Shown: one piece after another, positions 42,318 through 50,816 of the stretch | How positions within the stretch are numbered: the first letter of the stretch is position 1 | Layout of the letters: every line of letters starts with the position of its first letter | Assembly (NCBI RefSeq): GCF_036108815.1 | Contig: NZ_CP107985.1 | Span: forward strand, 4,030,001 to 4,094,000 | Length of the DNA: 64,000 nucleotides | Direction: 5' to 3' | From: Streptomyces sp. NBC_00353 | GTDB taxonomy: Bacteria; Actinomycetota; Actinomycetes; Streptomycetales; Streptomycetaceae | Notes under the pieces: generated by a model | Seen by the model: only the letters and a program-made list of their open reading frames with translations | What the model was told of the DNA's origin: nothing | The model's database searches: none | Program-made: the position numbers and the translations under genes

Positions 42318-42674
42318 ATGACCAAGACCACAGACGCCCCGGTTCTCGAGACGCTCTCCGCCATGACAGTGGACTCGATCGAGCGTTGTGGGCTGGACGA
42401 CAGCACACTCATTCTCACGCGCTTGGCAGCGCTCGCGGCCATGGACGCACCTACGATCTCCTACGTTGCGCATGTCGACCCGGCCATGAAGGCGGACTTG
42501 ACGATCGAGCAAGTTCAGGACGTTCTCGTTGCCATCGCCCCGGTTGTGGGCACGGCACGCGTCATGTCGGCCGCAACTCACATCACCGAGGCACTCGGCA
42601 TTGCCATCGCGGTAGCCGAGTCCGAAGCAGAAGCGATGGCCGAGGCCGGAGCCCATAACCGGAGCCAGTCCTGA
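42318..42674 (+). CDS. Carboxymuconolactone-decarboxylase-like (AhpD-fold) protein without catalytic cysteines
   Basis: A 118-residue helical protein. TVDSIERCGLDDSTLILTRL and EQVQDVLVAIAPVVGTARV resemble the short stand-alone carboxymuconolactone decarboxylase-like proteins of Streptomyces. The CxxC peroxidatic motif of true AhpD proteins is missing, with only C24 present, so enzymatic activity is doubtful. A GGAG lies close to the ATG. It sits with a SHOCT membrane protein and a lipid kinase gene on the same strand, a grouping without known function. Confidence 0.7.
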   Translation: MTKTTDAPVLETLSAMTVDSIERCGLDDSTLILTRLAALAAMDAPTISYVAHVDPAMKADLTIEQVQDVLVAIAPVVGTARVMSAATHITEALGIAIAVAESEAEAMAEAGAHNRSQS

Positions 42675-42791
42675 GCGAATCCTCGCTCGCCAGGGCGAAG
42701 GAGCTGGACTGATCGTCGAGCGTGGCAATGCCGTCTGCGAGGCGATCGCCACTGATGTGGATCAGCGATGGCGCTGAAGAGGAGAACGCAC

Positions 42792-43205
42792 ATGACCGGC
42801 GAGATGAATTTGGCCTACGACTATCCGCTCCTGGGCGCATTCTGGACCTTGCTGTGGATCTTCCTGTGGGTGATGTGGATTTTCCTGCTCTTCAGGATTT
42901 TCTCGGACATTTTCCGTGACGACTCCCTCAACGGGTGGGCCAAGGCGGGGTGGTCCATCCTCGCGGTCGTGCTCCCCTTCCTCGGTGTGTTCGTGTACCT
43001 GATAGCGCGCGGCAAAGGCATGGGGGAGCGCGAATCGCATCACGCCCGAGCCCGGCAGCATGCGTTCGACAGCTACGTCCGCGAGGCCGCCGGCACCGCC
43101 AAGCCGAGTGCGGCCGAGGAACTTGCGAAGCTCTCGGAAATCAAGGCCAGGGGCGATCTCACGGACGAGGAGTTCCAGCGCGCCAAGGGAAAGATCCTGC
43201 ACTGA
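42792..43205 (+). CDS. Membrane protein with PLDc_N-like helices and C-terminal SHOCT domain
   Basis: A 137-residue protein with two transmembrane helices near the start (FWTLLWIFLWVMWIFLLF and AGWSILAVVLPFLGVFVYLI). A linker leads to a C-terminal SHOCT motif (AEELAKLSEIKARGDLTDEE then FQRAKGKIL). The SHOCT motif is a short helical tail thought to mediate oligomerisation. ATG 42792 has GAAGAGGAG about nine bases upstream. The type is frequent in actinomycete stress-associated clusters. It lies 117 bases after the AhpD-like gene and 219 bases before the lipid kinase. Confidence 0.82.
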   Translation: MTGEMNLAYDYPLLGAFWTLLWIFLWVMWIFLLFRIFSDIFRDDSLNGWAKAGWSILAVVLPFLGVFVYLIARGKGMGERESHHARARQHAFDSYVREAAGTAKPSAAEELAKLSEIKARGDLTDEEFQRAKGKILH

Positions 43206-43424
43206 AGCGCCGTTCGCGTGCGAATCGGCCTGTGGGCCGATCTGGCACGAGGGCTTCTGGTCGCCGGTGCTTCTCTGCACTTCACCCGAATGGCGGAGGG
43301 GTGCGGCGGTCGGGAGCCTTGCCGAGTCCTTGCGGTCGTCTATGCCCGCGGGAAGTGGGCTGACCCGGTACGCAGTGCTCGAGATTCCTGCTCCGGCAGC
43401 CGGCGGAGCGGCGGGAGGTGCCCC

Positions 43425-44768
43425 ATGAGCAGGCGCGGGACCGCGCGTCTGGCCTTGGCGGCGGGCGCAGCGGCGCTTCTGGTGCTGGTGGTCTTCGGCG
43501 GGCTCGGAAGCCTCGTACTCATGGGGGTGGGGTGGGCAGGACTGGCGCTCACGGCAGTCGGCGTGTGGTGGATGCTCACCCACACCGGCTGGATCAGGGT
43601 GCTGGCCGCGCTACTGGTGGTCGCCGCGCCGCTCGGTGTCCTGCTTCTGTACGCGGCTGCCGGGCTGCTGTGGGTTGTGGTGGCCTCGCTCGGCCTCTGG
43701 GCGCTGGCCGTTTCCGCAGGCAGGGCCGCACTTGTCGAAGACACATCCCCGAGCATGACGGAGCGCTCCGTCAGCCGGGCAAAGCGACCATTCCTGATCA
43801 TGAATCCGCTCTCTGGTGGCGGAAAGGTCGAGAGGTTCCACCTGGCGGAGCGAGCCAGAGCCCTCGGTGCCGAGGTCGTCGTGCTGGATCCGGCGCAGCC
43901 GCAGGATGTCGCCGAGCTGGCGTGGCGGGCCGTCCAGGGTGGAGCCGATCTGCTTGGCGTCGCGGGTGGTGACGGTACGCAGGCCTCGGTCGCCGGTGTG
44001 GCTGCAGAGCACGACATCCCCTTCATGGTGATCAGTGCTGGCACTCGTAACCACTTCGCCAAGGATCTGGGCCTGGACCGGCAGGATCCCTCCAGGTGTC
44101 TGGAGGCACTGACCGACGGCGTCGAACTGCGCATCGACCTCGGCTACCTTCATGCGGGAGTGCCTGTGGACCTGAGTGCGGGGCGCGTCTTCATCAACAA
44201 CGCCTCGTTCGGCGTGTACGCGGAAGTCGTGCAGAGTCCCGCCTATCGCGAGGACAAGGCCCGCACGATCCTGGAGATGCTGCCGGATCTGCTGACACAC
44301 CCCAGCGGCGCGCGGCTGAGTGTCCGTGCCGGTTCGCTGACTACGGATGGTCCCCAGGCCGTGCTGGTGAGCAACAACCCCTATGAGAGGGGCGACTCGG
44401 CCGGACTGGGGCGCCGGGTGCGACTGGACTCCGGCGAGCTGGGGGTGCTTTGCGTGAAAGTCGGTAACGCCGCCGAAGCGACAGAGTTCCTGCTGCGTGG
44501 CCGGCAGGGCCGCGGGCTGACCGCGGCCACCGCCCGACGAGAGGTCGTCGTCGACGCCGATGCTCCCGTCATTCCGGTCGGTGTCGATGGCGAGGCGCTG
44601 ATGTTGCCCACTCCGGTGCACTGTCGCCTCGCGGCTGGCGCTCTGCGCGTGCGCGTGCCCCGGCACCGGCCCGGCGTGCCGCACGGTGCCCCGCCGATGG
44701 ACTGGCGGCGGGTGCGGCGTCTGGCGCTGACGATGGGGCAGGTCGCGGCAGGACGTGGTGCCACCTGA
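43425..44768 (+). CDS. Membrane-anchored diacylglycerol kinase family protein
   Basis: A 447-residue lipid kinase with an unusual N-terminal half. About four transmembrane helices occupy residues 1-100 (for example LVLVVFGGLGSLVLMGVGWA). They are followed by a DagK/YegS catalytic part beginning RPFLIMNPLSGGGKVERF, with the nucleotide loop VAGGDGTQASVAGV and VISAGTRNHFAKDLGL. The ribosome site GGGAGGTG precedes ATG 43425. It is not closely similar to the lipid kinase at 5577 and seems to be of different origin. The substrate lipid is not predictable. Confidence 0.83.
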   Translation: MSRRGTARLALAAGAAALLVLVVFGGLGSLVLMGVGWAGLALTAVGVWWMLTHTGWIRVLAALLVVAAPLGVLLLYAAAGLLWVVVASLGLWALAVSAGRAALVEDTSPSMTERSVSRAKRPFLIMNPLSGGGKVERFHLAERARALGAEVVVLDPAQPQDVAELAWRAVQGGADLLGVAGGDGTQASVAGVAAEHDIPFMVISAGTRNHFAKDLGLDRQDPSRCLEALTDGVELRIDLGYLHAGVPVDLSAGRVFINNASFGVYAEVVQSPAYREDKARTILEMLPDLLTHPSGARLSVRAGSLTTDGPQAVLVSNNPYERGDSAGLGRRVRLDSGELGVLCVKVGNAAEATEFLLRGRQGRGLTAATARREVVVDADAPVIPVGVDGEALMLPTPVHCRLAAGALRVRVPRHRPGVPHGAPPMDWRRVRRLALTMGQVAAGRGAT

Positions 44769-45339
44769 GCGAGCGGCTGGTGTCGGCCCGGCGGACGTAG
44801 GGCGGTCATTATTCGCCGGATGGCAAAGGCGGGTTCGTCGTCGCGCTGGCTGCGCTCCAGAAACGAAACCGCGGACCTCAGAGCTCCCGCTCGCTCCAAC
44901 ATCTGTCCCCCTTACGCTGACTGCTCCGCGGGGCACCCACGGCACGCGGCGGTTGCGCGGGATCTCCCGTCTGCCCCGGCGGACTTACCTGGTGGTGGCG
45001 TCCACGCGCCGGTCTCAGTTGTGGTCTCGAAAGCCGACCGATCCGGAGCGGTCCGCCACCATCCGTGATGGTACGAATCGCCCCCCTGACCAGTTGTGCA
45101 GGCAACACGCCGGACGATGGCGGACGCTTGCGAACCGAGATCAGACAACTCGTAATGCGCGGATCGCCAGCCTCTCGTGTCTACTGTCGTTCCATCCGCG
45201 GTGGCCGAGGCCGACCAGCAACCACGGGCGCGTTCCTGACAGCAGCGGTTGGCGGCAACGTCACTGCGCGACTGCGGACCCTGGAGAGCCGTGGCGGCGT
45301 CCCGTGCCGGCGCGGGAGGGGAGCCCATTAGGGGTGGGT
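44769..45339. other. 571-base region without a recognised gene
   Basis: Both strands have open frames here (for example 44755-45375 on + and 44912-45328 on -), but their residue make-up is that of random high-GC translation, with many Arg, Ser and Pro and no motif. I see no RNA gene or strong hairpin. It could hold decayed coding DNA. Confidence 0.5.
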
Positions 45340-45762
45340 TCAGTCGGCCAATGTCTCGATCGTTGTAGCGACTGATCGCCGTTGCAGTCCGTCGGCAATG
45401 AACTCCATCTCGACCAGCGTGCCAACCAGGCCAGTCTCTTGGAGCGCGCTGGCCATCACACGTGCCCCGTCCATGGGCAGACGGAGTATCTCGCGCAGGA
45501 CTCGCAAGACGGGGACGAGGCTCGACGCGTCGTCTGCGAGGCGAAGCTGTGCGGGCCCATGCTGTACCAGCAGGGCGTTCCTGATCTCTTCAGGAGTGGC
45601 TCCGCCCGTGTCTTGCTCGCACCACCTATTGGGACAGGCGGTGCATGCGCCTTCGGTGCCCCACCACAACTGCCCATGGTCGATGTATTGGCCAACGTCG
45701 AGTATCAGCACGCCACCGCAGTCGCCGCATCGCGCCGTGACCTTTACTCCTTGAGTGATCAC
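45340..45762 (-). CDS. Zinc-ribbon protein with bL12-C-terminal-like domain
   Basis: A 140-residue hypothetical protein. The first 50 residues form a zinc-ribbon-like unit with CxxC at 12-15, CxxC at 40-43 and another cysteine at 48 (ARCGDCGG, ACTACPNRWC). The last 55 (VPVLRVLREILRLPMDGARV and onwards) resemble the helix-loop-helix of the ribosomal protein bL12 C-terminal domain. I know of similar hypothetical proteins in Streptomyces but no function. GTG 45762 overlaps the stop of the upstream small gene (GTGA), and GGAGTAAAG lies inside rather than before the gene, so expression probably depends on coupling. Confidence 0.65.
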   Translation of the reverse strand: MITQGVKVTARCGDCGGVLILDVGQYIDHGQLWWGTEGACTACPNRWCEQDTGGATPEEIRNALLVQHGPAQLRLADDASSLVPVLRVLREILRLPMDGARVMASALQETGLVGTLVEMEFIADGLQRRSVATTIETLAD

Positions 45763-46010
45763 CGGGCTCCTCGCCGTCGGGTACCAACAAGCGGATACTC
45801 CCGCGAGCCTGCCAGCCTGTCGACCTTGTTACCGCTGATCTGGCAGACCGGCAGCAGGGCAGAGGCGTCACGCTGCAAGCGCCGACTGGCTTGCTTGGCT
45901 TTCTTCCGGGCCGTCTGTGGGTCGTCCGAGGGAGGGGCCACCGATGACCGACAACGACCTATGACACCCACAACCACGCAGCTCTCCGGCATGTTGTGGA
46001 GCGATGCCAC
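45759..46010 (-). CDS. Small hypothetical protein coupled to the zinc-ribbon gene
   Basis: An 83-residue open frame. Its middle (DDPQTARKKAKQASRRLQRD then ASALLPVCQISGNKVDRLAG) has a lysine- and glutamine-containing composition unlike the arginine-rich shadows nearby, and its stop overlaps the start of the following gene as GTGA. Together these support a real gene. GTG 46010 is the earliest start, and internal GTG codons are possible. I do not recognise the family. The conserved-looking piece ISGNKVDRLAGSREYPLV deserves a database search. Confidence 0.4.
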   Translation of the reverse strand: MASLHNMPESCVVVGVIGRCRSSVAPPSDDPQTARKKAKQASRRLQRDASALLPVCQISGNKVDRLAGSREYPLVGTRRRGAR

Positions 46011-46079
46011 ACCCCGCCGGAGGGGCGGTTCAATACCAGCGGTACTGATCCGGCGCCGCTACGAGGCGTACAGACCCCC

Positions 46080-46112
46080 GAGGGGCGCGCGGTCCACTTC
46101 CGTGCGCCCCTC
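46080..46112. terminator. Hairpin upstream of the CBS-domain gene
   Basis: GAGGGGCGC and GCGCCCCTC form a 9-bp stem with a 15-base loop, in the 220-base non-coding stretch between the small gene at 46010 and the CBS-domain gene. It could be a terminator or a leader structure. Confidence 0.45.
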
Positions 46113-46231
46113 GAATGATCTCCACGTACCCCTTGTTGGACTCCGCCAAGGATGCAACGCTGAGAGTCCCCCCACTTGTGAACTTGTGAATCGGCTCACG
46201 TGGTCGCTTCACGAAGGAGGTGGCTCCCTTC

Positions 46232-46633
46232 ATGCTCGTCCGTGACGCCATGAGCACGATGGTCCTCACCATCGGCCCCACGCACACGCTCCGCCAGGCG
46301 GCTCAGCTGATGTCGGCCCGCCGCATCGGCGCAGCCGTCGTCCTCGACCGGGACACCAGCGGACTCGGCATCATCACCGAGCGCGACATCCTCAATGCGG
46401 TCGGCGCCGGCCAGAATCCCGACACCGAGACCGCATCCACCCACACCACCACCGATGTGGTCTTCGCCGCGCCCAGCTGGACCCTGGAGGAGGCCGCAGA
46501 GGCCATGACGCATGGCGGCTTCCGGCATCTGATCGTGTTGGACGACCACGGGCCCGTCGGTATCGTCTCGGTCCGCGACATCATCCGCTGCTGGGCGCCC
46601 ACCAGGCGCCACCCGGTGGAACTGGTCGGCTGA
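46232..46633 (+). CDS. CBS-domain pair protein
   Basis: A 133-residue protein made of two CBS motifs: MLVRDAMSTMVLTIGPTHTL through LGIITERDILNAVGAG, and TTTDVVFAAPSWTLEEAAEA through GIVSVRDIIRC. Such stand-alone pairs bind adenosine nucleotides and act as energy-status sensors. ATG 46232 is chosen because AAGGAGG ends ten bases before it; the GTG at 46220 would be on top of that site. It converges on katA with a shared terminator. Similar genes occur in Streptomyces stress or dormancy clusters. Confidence 0.88.
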   Translation: MLVRDAMSTMVLTIGPTHTLRQAAQLMSARRIGAAVVLDRDTSGLGIITERDILNAVGAGQNPDTETASTHTTTDVVFAAPSWTLEEAAEAMTHGGFRHLIVLDDHGPVGIVSVRDIIRCWAPTRRHPVELVG

Positions 46634-46655
46634 CCGGCCCTACGCACGTACGGCA

Positions 46656-46697
46656 GGTGGACCGGCCCCCTCGATGCAGAGAGGGGACCGGCCCACC
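46656..46697. terminator. Bidirectional terminator between the CBS gene and katA
   Basis: GGTGGACCGGCCCCCTC pairs with GAGGGGACCGGCCCACC as a 17-bp stem with two mismatches and an eight-base loop. It lies between convergent genes. Confidence 0.75.
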
Positions 46698-46711
46698 GGC
46701 GGCCGTCCGTA

Positions 46712-48163
46712 CTAGCCGCGAAGGGCTTGGACCGCGGCCTCCAGCCGCTTGCCGAAGTCGCCGTCCGCCTGGCGGAAGTTGTTGATCGCGCGCTCGGCGA
46801 TGTCGTCGCGCGAGACCTTGGCGATGAACCCGGCGAGGTTGTCGATCAGCCGGACCTTCTCGTCCTCGGAGAAGAGCCGGTAGAGGTTCCCGGCCTGCAC
46901 GAAGTCGTTGTCCTCGGCGTGACTCGGGGCCTCGTGGGTACCGGTCCCACCGGTGACGGTGGTGGGCTCCCACAGCGGACGGTCGGTCTGGACCGGACCA
47001 CCGAAGCTGTTGGGCTCGTAGTTCTTCGCACCCTTGTGGCGGCCGTCGTACAGGTAGCCGTCCCGGCTGTTCGTCCGCGCCTCGGTGGCGTGCGGACGGT
47101 TCACGGGCAGGTGGTCGGCGTTGATCCCGACACGGTAGCGGTGGGCGTCACCGTAGGCGAAGAGGCGGCCCTGGAGCATCTTGTCCGGGGACGGGCCGAT
47201 GCCCGGCACGAAGTGCGCGGGGCTGAAGATCGACTGCTCGGTCTCCGCGAAGATGTTCTCGGGGTTGCGGTTGAGCTCCAGCTTCCCGATCTCGATCGGC
47301 GGGTAGTCCTCGTGCGGCCACACCTTGGTGAGGTCGAACGGGTTGAAGCGGTAGGTGGCCGCCTCGGACGCGGGCATGATCTGGACCTGCACCGTCCAGG
47401 ACGGGAAGTCACCGCGCTCGATCGCCTCGCGCAGATCGCGCTGGTGGCTGTCCGGGTCCTCGCCGGCGAGCTTGTTGGCCTCGGCCTGCGTGAGGTTCTT
47501 GATGCCCTGGTCGGTCTTGAAGTGGTACTTGACCCAGAAGACCTCGCCGACCTCGTTGTTCCACTGGTACGTGTGCGAGCCGTACCCGTTCATGTGGCGC
47601 AGCGTGGCGGGGATACCGCGGTCACCGAAGAGCCAGGTCACCTGGTGGGTGGACTCGGGCGACAGACCCCAGAAGTCCCAGACGTTGTCCGCCTCCTGCG
47701 AGCCGGTGTACGGATCGCGCTTCTGGGTGTGGATGAAGTCCGGGAACTTGATGGCGTCCTTGATGAAGAACACCGGGGTGTTGTTGCCGACGAGGTCGTA
47801 GTTGCCCTCTTCGGTGTAGAACTTCAGCGCGAAACCGCGGGGGTCGCGTACCGCGTCGGCGGAGCCGAGGTTGCCCGCGACGGTGGAGAAGCGCAGGAAC
47901 GTCTCGGTCTGCTTGCCGACCTCGGAGAGGAACTTCGCACGCGTCCACTGCGAGACGTCGCGGGTCAGCGTGAAGGTGCCGTACGCACCGGCGCCGCGGG
48001 CGTGCACGATGCGCTCTGGAATGCGCTCACGGTTGAAGTGCGCGAGCTTCTCCAGCAGCAACTGGTCCTGCACCAGAACCGGACCACCGACGCCTGCGGT
48101 CTGACTGTTCTGATTGTCGGCGACCGGCGCGCCGGCCTCCGTGGAGAGCGGTCCCTGCGTCAC
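46712..48163 (-). CDS. katA: Monofunctional heme catalase KatA
   Basis: A 483-residue clade 3 heme catalase that converts hydrogen peroxide to water and oxygen. Active-site histidine is in ERIVHARGAGAYGTF, the asparagine in DLVGNNTPVFF, and the proximal heme tyrosine in RLFAYGDAHRYRVG. GTG 48163 (VTQGPLSTEAG) has AGGAGG about six bases upstream; the open frame continues but looks non-coding. It is divergent from a CatR-type regulator gene and is therefore expected to be induced by peroxide when CatR is oxidised. Confidence 0.94.
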   Translation of the reverse strand: MTQGPLSTEAGAPVADNQNSQTAGVGGPVLVQDQLLLEKLAHFNRERIPERIVHARGAGAYGTFTLTRDVSQWTRAKFLSEVGKQTETFLRFSTVAGNLGSADAVRDPRGFALKFYTEEGNYDLVGNNTPVFFIKDAIKFPDFIHTQKRDPYTGSQEADNVWDFWGLSPESTHQVTWLFGDRGIPATLRHMNGYGSHTYQWNNEVGEVFWVKYHFKTDQGIKNLTQAEANKLAGEDPDSHQRDLREAIERGDFPSWTVQVQIMPASEAATYRFNPFDLTKVWPHEDYPPIEIGKLELNRNPENIFAETEQSIFSPAHFVPGIGPSPDKMLQGRLFAYGDAHRYRVGINADHLPVNRPHATEARTNSRDGYLYDGRHKGAKNYEPNSFGGPVQTDRPLWEPTTVTGGTGTHEAPSHAEDNDFVQAGNLYRLFSEDEKVRLIDNLAGFIAKVSRDDIAERAINNFRQADGDFGKRLEAAVQALRG

Positions 48164-48248
48164 GTGCGCCTCCTGCGTCGTTCCTGCACATCCGTCATGC
48201 CCTGATGTCCGCACAGCCTGTCCCTTGCTTATGGCCCGATCCTACAAT

Positions 48249-48261
48249 GGACTATGTCCAA
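48249..48261. promoter_or_regulatory. Palindromic operator candidate between katA and catR
   Basis: TGGACTATGTCCA is a perfect palindrome around a three-base TAT centre. It is about 85 bases before the katA start and 67 before the catR start, in the shared intergenic region where CatR would be expected to bind. CatR binding here is inferred from position. Confidence 0.5.
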
Positions 48262-48327
48262 GTCAAGCTAGGGTCCAAAGTCACACCCGTTCGGAACCAG
48301 GGCGCACTCACTGTTAGGCTTGCTCTT

Positions 48328-48747
48328 ATGAGTGACCTGTTGGAACGACTCCGCGGACGCGGCTGGCGCATGACCGCGCAGCGGCGTGTCGTGGCCGAGG
48401 TCCTCGACGGGGACCATGTGCACCTGACAGCCGACGAGGTCCACGCCCGGGCCGTCGCCAAGCTGCCGGAGATCTCCCGCGCCACCGTGTACAACACGCT
48501 CGGTGAGATGGTGACGCTCGGCGAGGTCATCGAGGTCTCCACCGATCACCGCGCGAAGCGGTACGACCCGAACGCACACCACCCCCACCAGCACCTGGTC
48601 TGCGCCCGGTGCGGCGCCATCCGTGACGTGCACCCGGCGGGCGACCCGCTGGCGGACCTGCCGGCGGACGAGCGGTTCGGCTTCACGGTCTCCGATGTCG
48701 AGGTGACGTACCGCGGCATCTGCCCGAACTGCGCCGCGACCGCCTGA
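48328..48747 (+). CDS. catR: Fur-family peroxide regulator CatR
   Basis: A 139-residue PerR-like repressor. The DNA-binding part contains RGWRMTAQRRVVAEVL and LPEISRATVYNTLGEM. The metal sites include HHPHQHLVCARCG and a second CxxC, GICPNCA. In S. coelicolor CatR represses katA and itself until metal-catalysed or thiol oxidation by peroxide releases it. ATG 48328 is used; no ribosome site is present. TAGGCT at 48315-48320 stands where a -10 box would put the transcript start at the ATG itself, so a leaderless message is likely. Confidence 0.9.
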   Translation: MSDLLERLRGRGWRMTAQRRVVAEVLDGDHVHLTADEVHARAVAKLPEISRATVYNTLGEMVTLGEVIEVSTDHRAKRYDPNAHHPHQHLVCARCGAIRDVHPAGDPLADLPADERFGFTVSDVEVTYRGICPNCAATA

Positions 48748-48755
48748 GACGGGAC

Positions 48756-48794
48756 GAAGGGCCCGGTGCGAGTGACACTCGCACCGGGCCCTTC
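48756..48794. terminator. Terminator of catR
   Basis: A perfect 18-bp stem (48756-48773 and 48777-48794) with a three-base loop starts eight bases after the catR stop. The rest of the 334-base gap to the ABC transporter gene (48748-49081) shows nothing else I can name apart from the transporter's own leader and ribosome site AGGAGAG. Confidence 0.88.
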
Positions 48795-49081
48795 CGCATT
48801 CCACCCGACCGGAACCGAGCCTGCGCGCCGTATCGCCGTTCGGTGCGGAACCACCTCGACGGGCACCCACAGGGCCTGCCGCAGGTGCGCGCCGACCGCG
48901 CGTTCAGCGGGGGCGGAGCGCCGACAGCCGGGCGAGCCGCTGCAGCCGCAGCCCCGGCGACGTCCGCACCCATCCACCCCGCGCACACCCCCTTCCCCAA
49001 TCTGACGGACCGTCATATCGTCGGCGGCGATCGCGTCCGCCCAGCGGCGGATCCACACCTCGACTGCGCGAGGAGAGACCC

Positions 49082-49903
49082 GTGGGAGATCCGCACCCGA
49101 CCCCACCGTCACCGACCCCAACGCCCACGCCCACCGCCCCCACGCTCCGGGCCCACGCGCTCACCCGCACGTTCGGGCGCGGCGCCAAGGCACTCACCGC
49201 CCTCGGCCCGGTCGATCTCGACATCGCGCCCGGCGAGTTCACCTGCATCGTCGGCCCCTCCGGCTGCGGCAAGTCCACCCTGCTGCGGATCGCCGCCGGG
49301 CTGCTCCGCCCCAGCGCAGGTGAGCTGTCCATCCGTACGGCATCGCCCCGCCCGGCCGCGATGATCTTCCAGGACTACGGCATCTACGACTGGAAGACCG
49401 TTCTCGCCAATGTCCGGTTCGGCCTCGACATCCAGCGCGTACCGCGCAAGGAGGCCGACGCCAGAGCGCGTGACTGGCTCGCCCGGATGGGGCTCTCCGA
49501 GTTCGCCGACGCCTATCCGGCCGCCCTCTCCGGAGGGATGCGGCAGCGCGTCGCGATCGCCCGCGCCCTCGCCGTCGAGCCCGAAATCCTGCTGATGGAC
49601 GAGCCGTTCGCGGCGCTCGACGCCCAGCTGCGGACGATCCTCCAGGACGAGCTGCTCGACCTCACCCAGACCACCCGTACCACCACGCTCTTCATCACCC
49701 ACAGCCTGGAAGAGGCGATCGTGCTCGGCGACCGGGTACTGGTGATGTCCGCCAGGCCGGGCCGGATCATTGCCGAACACCGGCCGCCGTTCGCCCGGCC
49801 GCGAACCGGCCACGTCCGTTCGACACCCGAATTCACCGCGCTGAAGAGCGAGTTGTGGGAGCTGCTGCGCGGCGAGGTCCGCCGAGAGGTGATCCCGGCA
49901 TGA
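49082..49903 (+). CDS. ABC transporter ATP-binding protein, nitrate/sulfonate/taurine type
   Basis: A 273-residue ATPase of the SsuB/TauB/ThiZ group. Walker A is GPSGCGKSTLLR, the Q-loop is MIFQDYGIYDW, the ABC signature is LSGGMRQRVAIARAL and Walker B is LLMDEPFAALD, with the switch histidine in FITHSLEEA. The first 20 residues are a proline/threonine repeat. GTG 49082 has AGGAGAG upstream. It powers uptake of a small organic anion or amine bound by the lipoprotein encoded two genes later. The permease gene overlaps the stop by four bases (ATGA). Confidence 0.9.
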   Translation: MGDPHPTPPSPTPTPTPTAPTLRAHALTRTFGRGAKALTALGPVDLDIAPGEFTCIVGPSGCGKSTLLRIAAGLLRPSAGELSIRTASPRPAAMIFQDYGIYDWKTVLANVRFGLDIQRVPRKEADARARDWLARMGLSEFADAYPAALSGGMRQRVAIARALAVEPEILLMDEPFAALDAQLRTILQDELLDLTQTTRTTTLFITHSLEEAIVLGDRVLVMSARPGRIIAEHRPPFARPRTGHVRSTPEFTALKSELWELLRGEVRREVIPA

Positions 49904-50772
49904 GCACCGCCGTGAAAGACGCGCCTCGGGAGGGTGGAACCGTCCTGGTCCGCAGGCCGGGCCCGCAGGAGCTGCATCCCGTACGCACCCATCGCAGGCG
50001 CCGCACCCTGGAGCTGGCGCTCGCCGTCGCCGTGCCGCTGGTCCTCGTCCTGCTCTGGCAGCTGGCCGCCGCCCGGTCCTGGATCGACGACCGCGTCTAC
50101 CCTGCCCCGTCCACCATCCTTGCCGACGGCTGGGACCGGGCGGCCGACGGCGATCTGTGGCCGGATGTGTGGGCCACGCTCAAGCGCGTTCTCGGCGGCT
50201 ATGCGATCGGTACCGCCGCCGGATACGCGCTCGGCCTGCTGATGGGCTCGCTCTCGCTCGTACGCGCGGCGCTGGAGCCGTTGCTCGACGCCCTGTACGT
50301 CGTACCGAAGCTGGCCCTGCTGCCGGTCTTCCTCAATATGTTCGGCCTCGGCGAAGGGCCGCAGATCGCTCTGGTCGCCGCCACGGTCTTCTTCTTCGTC
50401 TGGATCTCCACCATGGCGGCAGTCCTCGCCGTCCCGGTCGGTCACCGCGACGCCGGCCAGGTCTTCGGAGCCTCGCCCTGGCAGATGTTCCGGCATGTAC
50501 TGCTGCCCGCCTCACTGCCCGCGGTGCTGGTCGGCGCACGGATCGCGGCGGGGGTGGCCGTCCTGGTCATCGTGGCGTCCGAGCAGATCGCGGCGGCCGA
50601 CGGCCTCGGCCATCTGATCTTCGACTCCCGGGCGCTGTTCCAGAACGACGTGATGTTCGTCGGCATCGTCTGCGTGGCGGTGCTCGGCGTCGTCTTCTCC
50701 GAAATGGTGCGGATCGCCGGACGGCTGCTCACCCCGTGGGCCCCGCGCGACCGCGGCCGCAGCCAGTCGTGA
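49900..50772 (+). CDS. ABC transporter permease, SsuC/TauC type
   Basis: A 290-residue inner-membrane permease with six helices after a polar 35-residue N-terminus. The ATPase-docking loop lies around GHRDAGQVFGASPWQMFRHV, and LPASLPAVLVGARIAAGVA is typical of the nitrate/sulfonate/taurine group. The ATG overlaps the ATPase stop, and its own TGA is 44 bases before the binding-protein start, so the three form one operon. The substrate is not predictable from the permease. Confidence 0.89.
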   Translation: MSTAVKDAPREGGTVLVRRPGPQELHPVRTHRRRRTLELALAVAVPLVLVLLWQLAAARSWIDDRVYPAPSTILADGWDRAADGDLWPDVWATLKRVLGGYAIGTAAGYALGLLMGSLSLVRAALEPLLDALYVVPKLALLPVFLNMFGLGEGPQIALVAATVFFFVWISTMAAVLAVPVGHRDAGQVFGASPWQMFRHVLLPASLPAVLVGARIAAGVAVLVIVASEQIAAADGLGHLIFDSRALFQNDVMFVGIVCVAVLGVVFSEMVRIAGRLLTPWAPRDRGRSQS

Positions 50773-50816
50773 ACGGCACCCCACCTGCTCCACCGAGTTC
50801 TTCGTACGGAGGCACT

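Noticed and set aside
44755..45375. A 206-codon + strand open frame downstream of the lipid kinase
   Set aside because: No family resemblance, biased toward Arg/Ser/Pro, start inside the kinase gene and poor third-position GC pattern.
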